Assembly (NCBI GenBank): GCA_009823395.1
Contig: CM020501.1
Coordinates: 27,183,861 to 27,247,860 of the forward strand
Source: Thamnaconus septentrionalis
Taxonomy: Eukaryota; Chordata; Actinopteri; Tetraodontiformes; Monacanthidae
Direction of reading: 5' to 3'
Length of the DNA: 64,000 nucleotides
Below are positions 1-12,800 of the stretch, one piece after another; the first letter of the stretch is position 1, and every line of letters starts with the position of its first letter. The notes below the pieces were generated by a model, which saw only the letters and a list, made by a program, of their open reading frames with translations, did not search any database and was not told the DNA's origin. Both the position numbers and the translations under genes were made by a program.

Positions 1-97
1 GCGACACTGCGATATAAACGACAGAGCTTCATATTAAATGATAGACATTTTCTATCGTCCAGATGATATATATCGTCATATCGACTAGCCCTAGCTG
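1..97 (-). mobile_element. hAT-like terminal fragment (CTAGGGCTAGTCGATATGAC end)
   Basis: Read on the minus strand the stretch starts CTAGGGCTAGTCGATATGAC and continues with ATATATCGT and GACGATAG blocks. This is the pattern of a common teleost hAT terminus. It is cut by the window start, and the family assignment is from memory. Confidence 0.4.
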
Positions 98-1579
98 GAA
101 GTGGTTGTGTTCGCCGTCTACTACCAGAAACACGTGAAACCTTCTGCCATTGTCTTTTGTTCTTTTTGACGGGAGCATTTTGTTGCGCATTTTGTTGTAC
201 TTTTTCCGGGTTTAGCTGGTTGCGTGCTCGATTCCCCATTTTTGAGGTATGTTACCTAATGCACTTTGCAGCCGACTCTGACAGATTGCTAAAAAGGATT
301 CTATTTGCTCGGGAGTGCACTTTGCGGTCACCAAAAGGATCCACTGAAAACATGCGGCCGATTGTTCGGTTACCTCCCAAGATTTTTCCATCTGGCACAT
401 TCAGGCAGTGACCTTCATAACAGACAAAAAGAACAGCCTTTTAATCTTAGAGCTGCTGCCTAACTGGAAATTTGGTCATGTTGTGGTGAGATTAAGAGTT
501 TGTTTTAATCGTATCAGACCCAAAGCCCCCAAACTCAACGGGGTACAAACACCGTATTGGGACCTCAATTCAAATTGGTGGGGGGTGAAGGGTCAAGTAA
601 TTAAAAGAAAGACAGTGTGAGGATAAATAAGAGAACAACCTGAAGGTTATAGAGTCAATGATGACTGGTTCCGCCTTGGCACAGATGGTATTTTCACGCT
701 GGCTTGTCAAACTCTGTCGCCTCGGCGCTTCGGTTGCTCCGGCATTCTTTCTCAACTTCGCAAAATCAGTTGATGGAGATGAAAGAGTGCGGGCGGACAA
801 TCTGTCTAAGGGGGCTTTACCACCTGCCACCGGCCGTGGAGTCTCGAGAGAAAAGTCCAAATCACATTGGAGACACGTGGCGTTCAAGCGTCGACGGTCC
901 CTAAAATTGTGGCGGTGAGACTCTTCACGAAAAAAACAATCAATACTGATGACTGCGTATGCAGCCATCTTGGAGGGGAGAGGGAGCGACGGATCGTTGT
1001 TGTCATCATGTTGACTCACCGCTTCCCCGGGGCTGTATTCCGTCAAGTTGGCACAGGCTGTGGAAATTATCAGGAATTCTTCACGCGAGGAGGGGGATCG
1101 ACACTAGGCGGCACAGAAAAAAAAAAAAAAAAAAAGACCAGCGCACAAAATTGCAGCCACTAATTGGCTTTGTCTTCCGACGTAGCGGCCCCTGCAGGGA
1201 AGCATGCTATAGTATTAACGCCCTCCTAGGGAACAATGCAATTCATAAGTACAAAACAGAAACAAGTTATTGTATATATACAGTCAGCCAAAAATAATCA
1301 AGAGACGCAAACGTCAAGAGAAGCAAAACTTCTAAATATTTAATTTGCAGAAGTACTTCTATACATATAGATAGATACCTCTTTGGAAGCGTAATTAAAT
1401 TACGATACACTCCGTGTTGTTGTACCATGTTTTCCCAACAGATGGCGTTACCATGTATTACTCAAGCAGTAGTTTGCGGTACACATAAATGTCTGGAAGG
1501 CAATGGCCACCACTTTGAGCACTTTTTGTACAGGCCAAAGGTAACAAGTATTAATCATATTTGGTATTGACATACTTAT

Positions 1580-1584
1580 GTATG

Positions 1585-1626
<42 letters not shown>
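1580..1626. repeat. TA microsatellite
   Basis: A TA/TATG dinucleotide run of about 47 bp. Confidence 0.95.
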
Positions 1627-2282
1627 CGTGCGTGTATATTCATTCACGTCGGTGCTGGCCATTTCAAATGATTAGCATTCCCCGCTAAGCTCTGTTGGCC
1701 ATTGTTTACAACTTGTGAAAGCTTCGTCCACCTGGTTGCTTGTGATTTCCTGCTACTTTATCTCCAGAGGAAGCCGGATGATTGACATGATGAGATCTCA
1801 GAGTTGGAATCCGACCGATTTGGTTACGGTGCCTGACGCTTGCAACTTCCCTTCTATTAAAATTCCACCTTTATGGCTCCCGAAAAACCGTCAGCTTAGA
1901 TGATTATCACACATGAGCGAGGCCAAGGGCAGCGAGGTGATCACTGATCTCCTCCGAGGACATCATCTCAAGCAGAATTGATATACGGTGGGATGCGGGA
2001 TTGGGATGAGCTATTTTTAAGCAAAGATATTCACCCATCGGAACAGCTGCCCCATTATTATAATACATAGCCAGAAGTGCTAAATAACAAAGTACAAATA
2101 CTTTAGGTAAGTAGGTAGCTGTACTTAACCTGAGCATACAACGTTGGTTATTGTTATTAAAAGTCTAAACATGTGCGTAACAGGTGCATTGTTTCATTAA
2201 TTGCAGAAAAGAAAAACTGTTGTTACTGTTTATTCAAGTACTTTTACTAAAGCACAGAAGTGGAATACTTTTGCTACCTATG

Positions 2283-2608
2283 TACACTACCAGTCAAAAG
2301 TTTGGACGAACCTAAATACCAAAGACATCAAATATATGAGCAAAATATATGTTATTATACAGCAAAGCAAAAGCTAAACATGTTACATCATTGTAAATAT
2401 GCTTTTTATGAAAGGTGGCTATTTTGAAAAATCTAAATATAAAACGTGTTTGAGTTATTTTACACTTTTATCATTTCCAACATAATTCCATCTGTGTTCA
2501 TAGTAGTTTTGATGCCTTCAGTGAGAAACGGCAATGTCAATAGTCATGAGAATGAAAGAAAATACATTAAATTCATAGGGTGTGTCCAAACTTTTAACTG
2601 GGAGTATA
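2283..2608 (+). mobile_element. Tc1/mariner-type non-autonomous element, copy 1
   Basis: The element starts TACACTACCAGTCAAAAGTT and ends GTCCAAACTTTTAACTGGGAGTATA, giving inverted ends of about 25 bp bounded by TA. The 326-bp interior has no reading frame. Two further copies lie at 35445 and 36352 in the same orientation. The TA boundaries and inverted ends suggest mobilisation by a Tc1/mariner transposase. Confidence 0.8.
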
Positions 2609-2669
2609 CATAGCAAGAACAAACTGTCTGTACCTCCACATGAATGCTAATGTTAGAATCACGACATTA

Positions 2670-2745
2670 GCAACACGATCTGTTACCAGAACTGTTTCAA
2701 CATTGTGGTTCCAAGGGGGCCACTATCAGTGGCCTATCACTTCAA
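2670..2745 (-). repeat. dispersed repeat fragment (GGTCCGTCACTGATAG family)
   Basis: It contains TTCCAAGGGGGCCACTATCA followed by GTGG, the reverse complement of the core shared with the 361-bp inverted-repeat arms and several other loci here. It is divergent and short. Confidence 0.5.
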
Positions 2746-2903
2746 ATCCACTTTACACGTTCCTGTCACGATCAGTGACAAATGAGACGAGAGGGGGAAA
2801 AAAAGGCGGAATAGAGACCCTGAACCCCTGGGATTGTCGCTTCATGCTAAGAGCTAAAAGGCAGCAGCGGCAGCGGCTCGTGACGCAAAAGAGTCTAAGT
2901 CTT

Positions 2904-2904
2904 G

Positions 2905-2939
<35 letters not shown>

Positions 2940-2953
2940 AGAGAGAGAGAGAG
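2904..2953. repeat. GT/GA compound microsatellite
   Basis: A GT run to 2929, then GC/GT and GA repeats to 2953. Confidence 0.95.
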
Positions 2954-3356
2954 TGGAGTGGAGGGGGTGGGTAGATTGGGGTTACGTAAGTGCAAAAAGC
3001 TAACACTAATGTACATTCATTAATTAGAAAGGCGCCTCAGCTCTGTGCCCGCGACATCAAAGCAGCCGGGGCCCATTTGGTTGTCGGCCATCTTCTGCCT
3101 CTTTGGGGTGGCCGGGGGGGGGCTCCGCCCCACAGACATATCATGCAAATGAGGGAAAGCGCCGCCGAGGTTGCGGTAGACCCTGAAAAAACCCGATGCC
3201 ATTATGTAAGTTCAGAATTGGAGACGGCCGCCGCTCTTTCAGCGGCCTTGCAGGGAGTTAGATGAAAGTTTATTTCCCCTATTTCCTTTGCCAGCCCCTT
3301 CACTCTTGACGCTTGGCACCAGGCAGGGCTCGCTGTTGTGTGAGGTCCTTCTAGAC

Positions 3357-3721
3357 CAATGGGTGGGCAAACTTTTTGACTGGTGGGGCCACACTGGGTT
3401 TGGGCACAATGGGCCACAAAAATTTAACAGACGGTGCAGATGGATAGAGAAAAAAAATATATCACGGGATATGTCAAAAACATGCGCTTTAATGTCAATT
3501 GAAAATGAACCAAAGCAGTTACGACAACAACTCACAACAAAATCAGCGTCTTTGAAGCCCTCATGGTGTTTAGCTTTTTATTGAAATGACTGAAAACACA
3601 CTGATGAAATAAAGCTATTGGATTACTTACTGACTATTAATATCATTCAAGTTTCGGCGGGCTGGATTAGAAAACTTAAAAAGCCGCATACGGCCCCGGG
3701 GCCGTAGTTTGCCCACGTCTG
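3357..3721 (+). mobile_element. hAT-type non-autonomous element with 8-bp target duplication
   Basis: The ends CAATGGGTGGGCAAAC and GTTTGCCCACGTCTG are inverted repeats. They are flanked by TTCTAGAC (3349-3356) and TACTAGAC (3722-3729), an 8-bp target duplication with one mismatch, the hallmark of hAT insertions. The 365-bp interior has no transposase. A second copy is at about 34600-34990. Confidence 0.8.
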
Positions 3722-4477
3722 TACTAGACGGATAATAGAGGCGGAAAGCTGTCTTTCCCCTTGGCTCATGAGGTACTCGATGATGCGAACCCCCCGGGTT
3801 CAGTGAGCACGTTACCTCGGCTCTGCTCTGTTCTCGGTCTGTTTGGTCCAAAGGCCGACAGAGTCAATCGCCTCGCCACGTTATATCCTGTTAAGCGGTG
3901 GATCGCCGTGGATTAACGCCAGTGAATATGGTCGGGCTTAGATGGGGAAGGTCGACTTTTTTTCAGGAGTCCCAGGAACTCCCAGTGAGCAAGATTCAGA
4001 ATTTTCACCTCGTACAATCTCCAATGTTATCGATTCTTCTCAACGATCCTTTCATTTCCCGGCGTGGCGGCAGGTCGACTCGTGTCACGTCACGTGATGT
4101 TGTGTTGGGTTATGTCACGTCACTTTGTGGTGGTCAGGGTCTGCGACGCTCATATCTTTTAGCTTGGAGCAAACATTGTGTTGTGTTGCAGCAGCAAGCT
4201 CCACTGTGATTTACGTTGACGATGATAACATCCACGTTAAATATATCCTGCACTTGGCACACTGTCACCCTGCAAGCAGCAAGTAGTTTTTGATTATCTA
4301 AGCCGAGCTACATAGAAATATTTTCCTTTTTCATGCCTTTTTGAAAATGATGATGGCGATGATAAGACAGTTACCCCCTTCATATTCTTGCAGAAAAATT
4401 GTTTTTGTTCATTCTGTGCACTCTCTGACAAGTGTTCAATTTGTTATTTAGGCATACATGTCTATTTCCCTAAACCC

Positions 4478-4740
4478 ATATGTCAAACTCAAGGCCCGCA
4501 TTGTTGACAAATATCAACAATGAAAATAGACATAAAAAAAAAGACACAAATTTCATTATTTTTTATTTGACAATACTTTATTACTTCTGCTACTTACTAC
4601 ATTTTCAATACAACAGGCAGGCAAATCTCATACTCATTTTATGGGGAAGCCTTGAACCCCCAGAGAACCTGATATCCGTTCTTGACGATAGGTCATTGCT
4701 ACTGCTACTTCAGTGCAGTTAACAAGGTGCAAGACCCATT
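4478..4740 (+). mobile_element. possible hAT-derived fragment (TGTCAAACTCAAGGCCCG)
   Basis: The start, CATATGTCAAACTCAAGGCC, resembles a widespread vertebrate hAT terminus. The 3' end was not identified, so the end coordinate is approximate. Confidence 0.3.
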
Positions 4741-4995
4741 AACAATTCAACATTTAATGCAGCAGAGCCCCGTTAAATTGATTTGCTGGATGCCGTGTAG
4801 GGAAACTGTCATCCTCCGTGACTGTCTTTAAGTCTCCCCGTTTCCTTGCTCTTGGACCGTGAGCTAGAATCAACATTTGCACCGTGTGGATGGCGGACTA
4901 CTGTTAGACCTCCGGCTCTCCCCCATCTGACCTGTTGGTCCCTGATGGGGTTTTAAAGTCCGGCATTTGGAGGACAGATGGCATGTGGAGAGGTG

Positions 4996-5051
4996 ACACG
5001 TGTGTGTGCGTGTGTGTGCGTGCGCGCGTGTGTGTGTTTATGTGTGCGCGC
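4996..5051. repeat. GT/GC microsatellite
   Basis: Interrupted GT and GC dinucleotides. Confidence 0.9.
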
Positions 5052-5179
5052 AGAAGGTCAGCTGATGAACAAGGGGATTTAATGCCTCGTGACCCAGATC
5101 TAGCTTGAACAGCGATGTGTGTCCGGCGCTGTAGCGTCTACCCTGCTTCTGTGGTGGAGCATGAGTGTATATACACTTA

Positions 5180-5220
<41 letters not shown>
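5180..5220. repeat. CA microsatellite
   Basis: An uninterrupted AC run of about 40 bp. Confidence 0.97.
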
Positions 5221-5222
<2 letters not shown>

Positions 5223-5449
5223 TTAGCGTGGGGGGTTCAGTACCTGTGGCTGCGTTGCACGTAGCTCGTCGAGACTTTCCATGACAAGACAATGTGTGTG
5301 CACCTGGTTTTTTGCCCAAGTATGAAGAGTGCCTTCAAGTGTGAATGGGATCCCAGATGCCAGATGTCAAAGCAAGAGTGTTTGTGTTTGTGTATATCTA
5401 TTCTGTATTTATAAAATGTCATTTGATCTGTCTGTAGAATCAACATTTA

Positions 5450-5477
5450 AATATATATATATATATATATATATATA
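5450..5477. repeat. TA microsatellite
   Basis: A perfect AT run adjoining the LINE tail. Confidence 0.95.
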
Positions 5478-5607
5478 CTGCGATGAACTGGCGACTTGTC
5501 CAGGGTGTCACCCTGCCTTCGCCCTAAGACAGCTGGGATAGGCTCCAGCAGACCCCCGTGACCCTGAATTGGAATAAGCGGGCATAGAAGAAGAATGAAT
5601 GAATGAA

Positions 5608-5610
<3 letters not shown>
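5478..5610 (+). mobile_element. L2/Maui-like LINE 3' end remnant
   Basis: It contains GGCGACTTGTCCAGGGTGTC, then CAGCTGGGATAGGCTCCAGC, CCCGTGACCCTGAA and AATAAGCGGGCATAG, the standard 3' end of teleost L2-type LINEs. It ends in the expected short tandem tail, here (GAAT)n. Only the 3' UTR is present. Confidence 0.85.
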
Positions 5611-5781
<171 letters not shown>

Positions 5782-5832
5782 GTGTATGTATGTTTACACC
5801 TACATACATGTATCAAACTGTAACCATGTAGC

Positions 5833-5834
<2 letters not shown>

Positions 5835-5867
<33 letters not shown>

Positions 5868-5868
5868 A
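5835..5868. repeat. CA microsatellite
   Basis: A CA run with one AAAC interruption. Confidence 0.95.
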
Positions 5869-6982
5869 GTTTTCTGGACAGCAATTCCAGTTCATGACAC
5901 CCAATATTTGCTTTACCATCTGTCGCTACATTTACATGGACACAAATAATCGGATTGAAGTCCAAATCGTGAACAACAATGTTTCATGTAAACACGTCAG
6001 TCGGAACAGAAAACGACAAAATCGCCACTTTTTTGGGCGTTGCAATTTTCATGACTTTCAGCGTTTCTAGTTTTGGCCCGGAAGGTACAACTGGCAATTT
6101 TTTCACAGGTAGCTGTGAATGGATTGTTAAATATGCTGTTTTCAGAAGATCCACAGAGTCTCGTGGATAACGGAACACGTCAAGCCCGCTGGAGTTGCGG
6201 GATGAAAAGGAGACATCTGAAAAGGAATTTGGAACTTTCATCGAGGCCGGTAGGCAACAAAGGGGAGGCAAAGCAAAGACGCAAAGCGTTACGCTTCATA
6301 CTTAAATCAGAAAGACAAGAAAACGTCAAGCATCTTTCTTCTGATTTTTGCGACTGAAGTAATGACGCAAGTCGGAGGTAGAAAGTAAGTGGGGGAAAGT
6401 TTTTTTTTTTTTAATGTTTTATTTAAAATAATGAAGAGGGAATGAGGTAGGACGGATGAAAGCCACGGAGGAGGGGGAGGTGGAGACGAGGAGGCCCGCC
6501 GAGAAAGGAAATCTGAAGTAGTCGAGTCGAGTCGGGTCAGGTCAAGCTTTATTTATAAAACAAAAGCGATCTTGGCGGAGCACGTCGGGAGGAAAGTGGG
6601 ATGGTTGAGTTGGAGGCGGCTGGGCTAACGAACACATGGTTAAGTGGATCGACGCGGGCTTGAGGGTTCAGTTTTTAAGCCACTGGTAAAAGTGTATTGA
6701 ATTTTGGAAATCAGAACGAACCGTAGAGGGATGTCTGTCAACATCGGTCACGTGGGAACCTGGGAAACATTTTCGAAATTCCCTGTTACTTGAAAGAAAG
6801 AGCTACAATATCAAACTCTGCGTCCCATAGAGCCAAAGAACAACTAAATACCTCTTTAAAAAAAACTGATTGTTGTCACCGTGCTGCAGAATCATTCGGT
6901 GATCCAAGTAGCCCACCCACCCCAAGTCCAAGCATTGATTCAAGCAAGTTTGCAATGGGTACCATTACCATAGTCTTTGCTA

Positions 6983-7065
6983 TGACCCAGCGGGGGGATT
7001 TTGAACACACAACTTCACAGTTTCAAGGCGGCTGTGCACCACTGAAGCCGGGAGGTCATGGGGGC
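6983..7065 (-). mobile_element. possible tRNA-derived SINE head or tRNA pseudogene
   Basis: On the minus strand GGCTTCAGTGGTGCACAGC resembles a pol III A box region. TGTTCAAAATCCC, about 35 bp later, resembles a B box. No complete cloverleaf can be drawn, so this is a degenerate tRNA-like sequence at best. Confidence 0.3.
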
Positions 7066-9396
7066 TCGATGCCGTGTCATGACAAAGGAATCAACCCAAG
7101 GATTTGTCAGCGGTGCCTGTTATCCCAGGAGCAAAAAAAAAAAAAAAAATGCATATAAATATTTGATAATATTCATCTACCTCCCCCTCCGACGTTCCCC
7201 GTACACCTTTTAACCCTGGAATTAATCCTGCTGGCTCTGCTCTTGACCTTCTCAACTTATCCAATATATCCGTCCCCTTGACATTTGAATTGAAGTGAGA
7301 AAAAGTTATCTGGAGGTGAACCGAGATCCTCCTTCCCCTCCGTCTCCTTCTTGTACTGCCACCCTGAAAAAAAAAACAACCCTTGGGTAAATGTTTACAT
7401 TTTTTCGAGGTTTAGTTTTCGAGAGCCGCTGACGGGCACGGATGACTCATCCATGCGGCGCCCACGTTCCACAGCGGTGGCATTTAATAGAGCTAACTTG
7501 TCGCTGCTGTCTACCCCCTTTTTTTCCCCATGTGTAGAAGTCAGAAGAAGCCACGGTCGGCGCGCATATGAAACACAGTATGCAGGTTGCACACCACAGC
7601 GCTGGATACTGGATCAATACTGGGATAAGGTGTAATTACTGGGATGTCTAAGTCCAACTAATCGCACCGGCTTATTTTAATGAGTTTCGGGAAGGAGGAC
7701 GCGAGGTGCATGACGGCGATACGCGAGTCAGATGCTAACGGGCTGAAACAGTGGCTGCCACACCAAAAGCGTGAAAACGTGAGTCTAATTAGAGGTGCGA
7801 TCTCAAAGGTTGCACTGTGATTTATTTATGATTGTGATGGCAGTCTGATGCGTATTACTGTGATCAGTGTTTTATTCAGCCGGAGGAAGGGAGGATTGAA
7901 AAAAGAAAAAGGCTGAACAACAGATCGGAACAGTGCACAAGTGACAAAAGGTTCGCACACATCCGCACGCCTCCCGTGCGGAGGACGAACCCTGTGCTCG
8001 GCGGCGCGCCCTCAATCCCGTCGTCCTCTGTCGAATGCGGATCGTCCACGGCTGACTGGGTTTCAGGAGCAATTTGGAAAGACTGAGACTCCGTCCACGT
8101 GACAGGGTGAGGGTGGGTGAAAGCGGGCGAGTGCCACAGGCGGGCCGAGCCAGAGAGAGCTCTGAATATTTACATAGAGAAAGCCTCCCTGTTGGCCTGT
8201 CACTCTACTTTCATTTTTTTTTTTCAGTTTTTTGCGTTGAATCAATCCTACCACATGGCTGCCATGAAAACAATTTGTCCGCTGACAAACAATAAGTAGC
8301 GGGCTAAACACTTGTGTGTTTTTCCCTCCCATGATAGTCGGGCTTGTTACACCGTCCCTTTGTGTTTCTCGCTCATATCGCGGTCCTGGGAAATGCGATG
8401 CGACGTGGCACGGCGCGAAAAAAAAAAAAAAAAAGCGCCAACAAGTCAGGATGAGACCTGACAGAATCGCGTTTCAATCTGCCGGAAACGATGCTCAGCG
8501 CTTAACAGGGTGCCACCAACCATTTCTACCGCGATGCTCTCCACCCTGAAGCTTCACGCTGCGATCCCACCACACAAATTTCATCTGTGAAGAATGTACT
8601 TCCGAGCTAAAGAAAAAAAAAATTCCTTGGTGAGAGCCCATTATTAAAAAGAAAAGCTAGCTGTGAATGTCTCACGGTAGAATACCCAATAAATATCACA
8701 ACAAGCAACAACAAAGTTATTTCTTGATGATTTGTTGAGTTATTTGTTATCAGTCAATCATTTGTGTCTTCATGAAGCGGACACAGCGAGCGCTGTTGTC
8801 TTTATAGTAGTGCAATACGAGTCGGGCAAACGTTCTTTATGGTACCCTTTATGGCAGCGACACCTCGCAAATCCTGCCACCGCCTCCTTTTCCCAATTTC
8901 CATAGCAAGCCGTGGCAAATGTCCCCTCCACGGGTGTCAAAAAGATTCTAATTAGTGGCTGGCTGGCTCGATGAACGCGGAACCAATCACACTTTTTCCA
9001 CAGTTGAGACGGCCTCGCTTTGGCGGAATCTCTCTGGCTCTCTCCCAGTCCTCGGTTCGCCGACGTCGCTGAGCGGACGCACTACACTTTGTACGGGCGA
9101 ATGCGCGGGAAGCGTGTTCATCCCATTCGTCGCATCTCGTTGGGACGCGCAACGTACGCACGATGCAATTGGTCTCAGTCACGTTTTTTTCGCCTTTATC
9201 GCGTCACATCCGTGCGATTCCCTTTGAGCTCTCGGGAGGCGAGAGCTCAAGCGTTGGCTCGTGAGACCTCACCCCTCCCCGAAACATTTTGTGAGAACAA
9301 CTCATTTTCTCAAAATTTCAGATTTTTTTTCCCCTCTCTGGCAAATGAAAGTGAATACATTTCTGACACCAAAACATATTGGCGGATGCTTAGGCT

Positions 9397-9830
9397 GAGA
9401 TTTGATGGTCAGACACCAAAAGACCCAAATCACTTCATCCGTGAATGACTGTTAATCCTTTAAAATGTCATATATTTGATCAAAAATAGTCCTATTTGAA
9501 GAATTGCAGTCCATGACAAATTTACTTTCCTGTGTTTTCAATTTCACCCTATGGGGTTGTTTGATGAGTTGTTTTTTTTTAATTTGTGCAATTCACAGCC
9601 CACTGAATCCCTAAACAACAGGCATGGATAACTAAAGGGAACCTAACGTGACAGTAGGCCAATGTGCTGCTGTAATGTTGAACTATTCTTTTAAGTGGGC
9701 TTATTAAATGCAATTGTTTTAAGACAATATTGTATTTGCCAAAATTGCACAATTGTACTTTACTTTGGTATTCAACATGCTTATTTTATAGCGCCCACAT
9801 GGATGGAGTGCCAGAAGCTACATCGGCACA
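9397..9830 (+). repeat. dispersed repeat of about 430 bp, copy 1 of a direct pair
   Basis: It starts GAGATTTGATGGTCAGAC and ends CCAGAAGCTACATCGGCACA. It aligns along its whole length with 12398-12800 despite small indels. No inverted ends, target duplication or coding capacity were seen. Confidence 0.85.
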
Positions 9831-10999
9831 AGGGCTTCAATTGTGATACATAACATACAACATATTTTTTCTTCCCATGCCATAAAAAAGATACCACTTC
9901 ATGTCAAAGACATTTTCATACGGTTAGCCAAGCTGCTAGCATTGAAAGTCTGTTCAGCTCCACAACAGGTAGTGAATACGCAAAAACACTTGTATCGCAT
10001 TGTTTTCCTCCAATTGCTGCTATAGCCCCCTATGTTTAGTAACAGTGAACTTTTAACGCATGCAGTTTAAAACAAGAAAACTTCGACCCAATTTACTGCG
10101 CTGTCTTTTGACACATGGATTGTGTTTTCACACTGGAATGAAACGAGACACCACGATGTTGAATCGATACGATTGAGCTAATTTGATTAAAATGCAAAAC
10201 TACAGAGTGGAGAGGAATCGTGGGCATTGTTTGCCTCCAGTGAGCCTCCTTGGCACAGAAAGTGTGCTTGCCAGATGGCGTAACTGACCTAAATGTTTAT
10301 TTGTTGAGCTTTTGTCAGCGTTACGTCATGCCCGGCTGTTTGTTAGTGCGGTGCATCTTAATCTTGAGCCACATGTTTCTGTTTCAGTGCGACGTACCAC
10401 TGCAGTGGGTTGCAATATGACTCATTGGGTTTTTTTGTTTTTGTGGTCAATTGCAAAGTTGCCCTGGGTAGATGCCGTCAATCAAGGCGTCCATCATTGC
10501 TGGCATTCGCCCGTCACCCACCACGGTTCGCAGCAAAATGCGGTCAATTCAACGTTGCACAAGGTGCTATGGGCCAGGGCGCCATTAAAGGAGTTTGGGG
10601 TGGGCATGGGCGATTCTATGATCCCCATCATTGTCTGCGATAAGGTAATAAAAATCAGTATGGAAAGCTCTTGTGATGTCATTTCTTGGGGAAGAGCATC
10701 ACATTGCACGTTCTCTCCGCTGATATCGAGCCTTTTCAATCCCTTTTTTTTTTTTTTTTTTTTACAAAGCTGGACCAACCGTGTGTGCACCAGAGGTGAT
10801 TGCTCTAAGACTGCCCTAAAATGTAAAAAAAAAATTAAAAAAAATTAGGTGGTCAAATGTGTACTGTTGTGTGTACATTTCATTGTGTGATAGAACACGT
10901 TAATTTTTTGTATAGAATCAGCTACTTATCACAGGTAACTGACCGTAACACAACCTATTTCTCATTCATCGCCGCAGCGTCACAGTGCTTAGATAGTGT

Positions 11000-11121
11000 A
11001 GACGCTGAGCATCCATTGACTTCAGTGGGAAGCATAGAGTGGGTTGGTCCACCGCAGCCAAACTAGACGGTCATTGGATAAATGCTGGGCTTTGTCCTGC
11101 CCATTGGACGCTCAGCGTCTC
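11000..11121. repeat. imperfect inverted repeat around AGACGCTGAGC
   Basis: AGACGCTGAGCATCCATTG at 11000 pairs with CCATTGGACGCTCAGCGTCT ending at 11120. It may be the end of a mobile element. The boundaries are uncertain. Confidence 0.45.
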
Positions 11122-12080
11122 TGGGGGTCTATGGAGCAGTGGGCTGGCCTCGGCTGGCCCGGACGCTCGGCTTCTGCATGACGATTGGATGATCCATTTG
11201 AGGCTGAATTACTTTCTGATTGACAGCAAGATGAGCGAATCAGCGATCTTGAAGTATAAACATCCACCAAAGCATTTTTCAAGTTTTTCATTCTGTTGTT
11301 CTGAGTTGATACGGATACTTTACTGATCCTCTTAGCGACTTTGTCTTTGTTATAAAACGACTAGCGACAAATCTAACATCTATTTCTAGTGTTTTTGTAG
11401 ACTGTAGCTGCTGAGCATCTCCCCTGTCACAAAGGACTCACAGGTGGTCACACTTCACACGAGGCTAGCGAGCTAGCTGCCAGCAAGCTGCACATATTAG
11501 TAGACAATATGAATGTTGTCGACCGGATTTTGGCGAAGCCATTTGATAGTCTTCTTTAAGAAGAGAAACTTCGAGTTAAACAGCAGGGCAGACCAACTAC
11601 TCATTTTGATTTGGTGCAAAAGGTGGGGGAAAGTAACGGGTCTTTTCAGCTGGCTGACTGGAAGTGCTGTCACAAATACAATGTACTGTTGGCCATGCCT
11701 CTTGATGAAACCATCTCAGGGATGTGTTGTCTAGTCAAAGGTGTATTTGGGGGATCTGTCTAACTTTGACATGGGCATACAAAAGGCATGAAAAAAAAGC
11801 AATGAATATGTGAGTGAATGTACAAGGTTAAGTTGCCTGGGCAGGTATGACGTAGGCTGAAAATAAGCTTCCCCTCCTTGAAAGACCAGCAGCCGCTACT
11901 TGTGTGCACGTGCATGTGAACCTTCGCCTCCTCCCACCCTTCGGAAAAGCTGCCCTACCGCCAATATAAATAGCAGGAAGCGTCCACTTCCACTGCTGGA
12001 AAACGTGAAGAAAACATGCAAACTGCACAAAATGAGCTTCAAATGAATTGGCTAAAATTACGCTGGATTCGCTGTTTCTG

Positions 12081-12145
12081 TTAGAACTGTTGTCGTGTTT
12101 CCAAGGGGACCACCATCAGTGACGGACCTGCTTCGGACATAGAAG
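12081..12145 (-). repeat. dispersed repeat fragment (GGTCCGTCACTGATAG family)
   Basis: It contains TTTCCAAGGGGACCACCATC and then AGTGACGGACCTGC, a close reverse-complement match to the core in the inverted-repeat arms. Confidence 0.6.
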
Positions 12146-12397
12146 TTTCAGGCTAAAATACTTAAGTAGTTTAGCTTAATTTGAGCAACTTTGGATGAAT
12201 AAACTTAAACAGCAAGGCTAACGTGGCGGAGGCAACCGAGCTTTGGCATTTTTTAATCATGGGGCCTGAAATTGCTAAGCAGCTCCCCTGAGTGCCCGAC
12301 TGCAGTAATTGAACTCTTGCAATGTAGCTCGCAACTCAAAAAAGAGGAGGTGGTGACCCCGGGTTTGGTTCTTTCATGACCTTGACTGAATGAGAAT

Positions 12398-12800
12398 GAG
12401 ATTTGATGGTCAGACGTCAAAGTCCCAAATCACGTCCTCTGTGAATTACTGTTAATCCTTTAAAATTGAATTTATTTTATCCAAAATATTCATATTTGAA
12501 TCATTGCAGTCCATGGCAAATTTACTTTGCTGTGCTTTCATTTTTTCTTTCTTGAATTTGTGCCATTTGCATCCCACTGACTCCCGAAACAACAGGCGTG
12601 GAAAATTAAAGGGAACCTAACATGACAGTAGGCCAGTGTGCTGAAATGTTGAACTATCCCTTTAAGTAGGATATTAAATGCAAGTCTTTTAAGGCAATGC
12701 TGTATTTGATAAAATTGCACAGTTGTGCTTCACTTTGGTATTCAACACACCTATTTTATAGCTCCCACATAAATGGAGTCCCAGAAGCTACATCGACACA
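12398..12800 (+). repeat. dispersed repeat of about 400 bp, copy 2 of a direct pair
   Basis: It is the direct repeat of 9397-9830, sharing GGAACCTAACATGACAGTAG, TTTGGTATTCAACA and CCAGAAGCTACATCG blocks. Internal deletions make it about 30 bp shorter. It lies 3.0 kb downstream of copy 1. Confidence 0.85.

Noticed and set aside
9020..9448. Open frame of 142 codons
   Set aside because: It runs into the dispersed repeat at 9397, shows no family similarity and uses chance codons.
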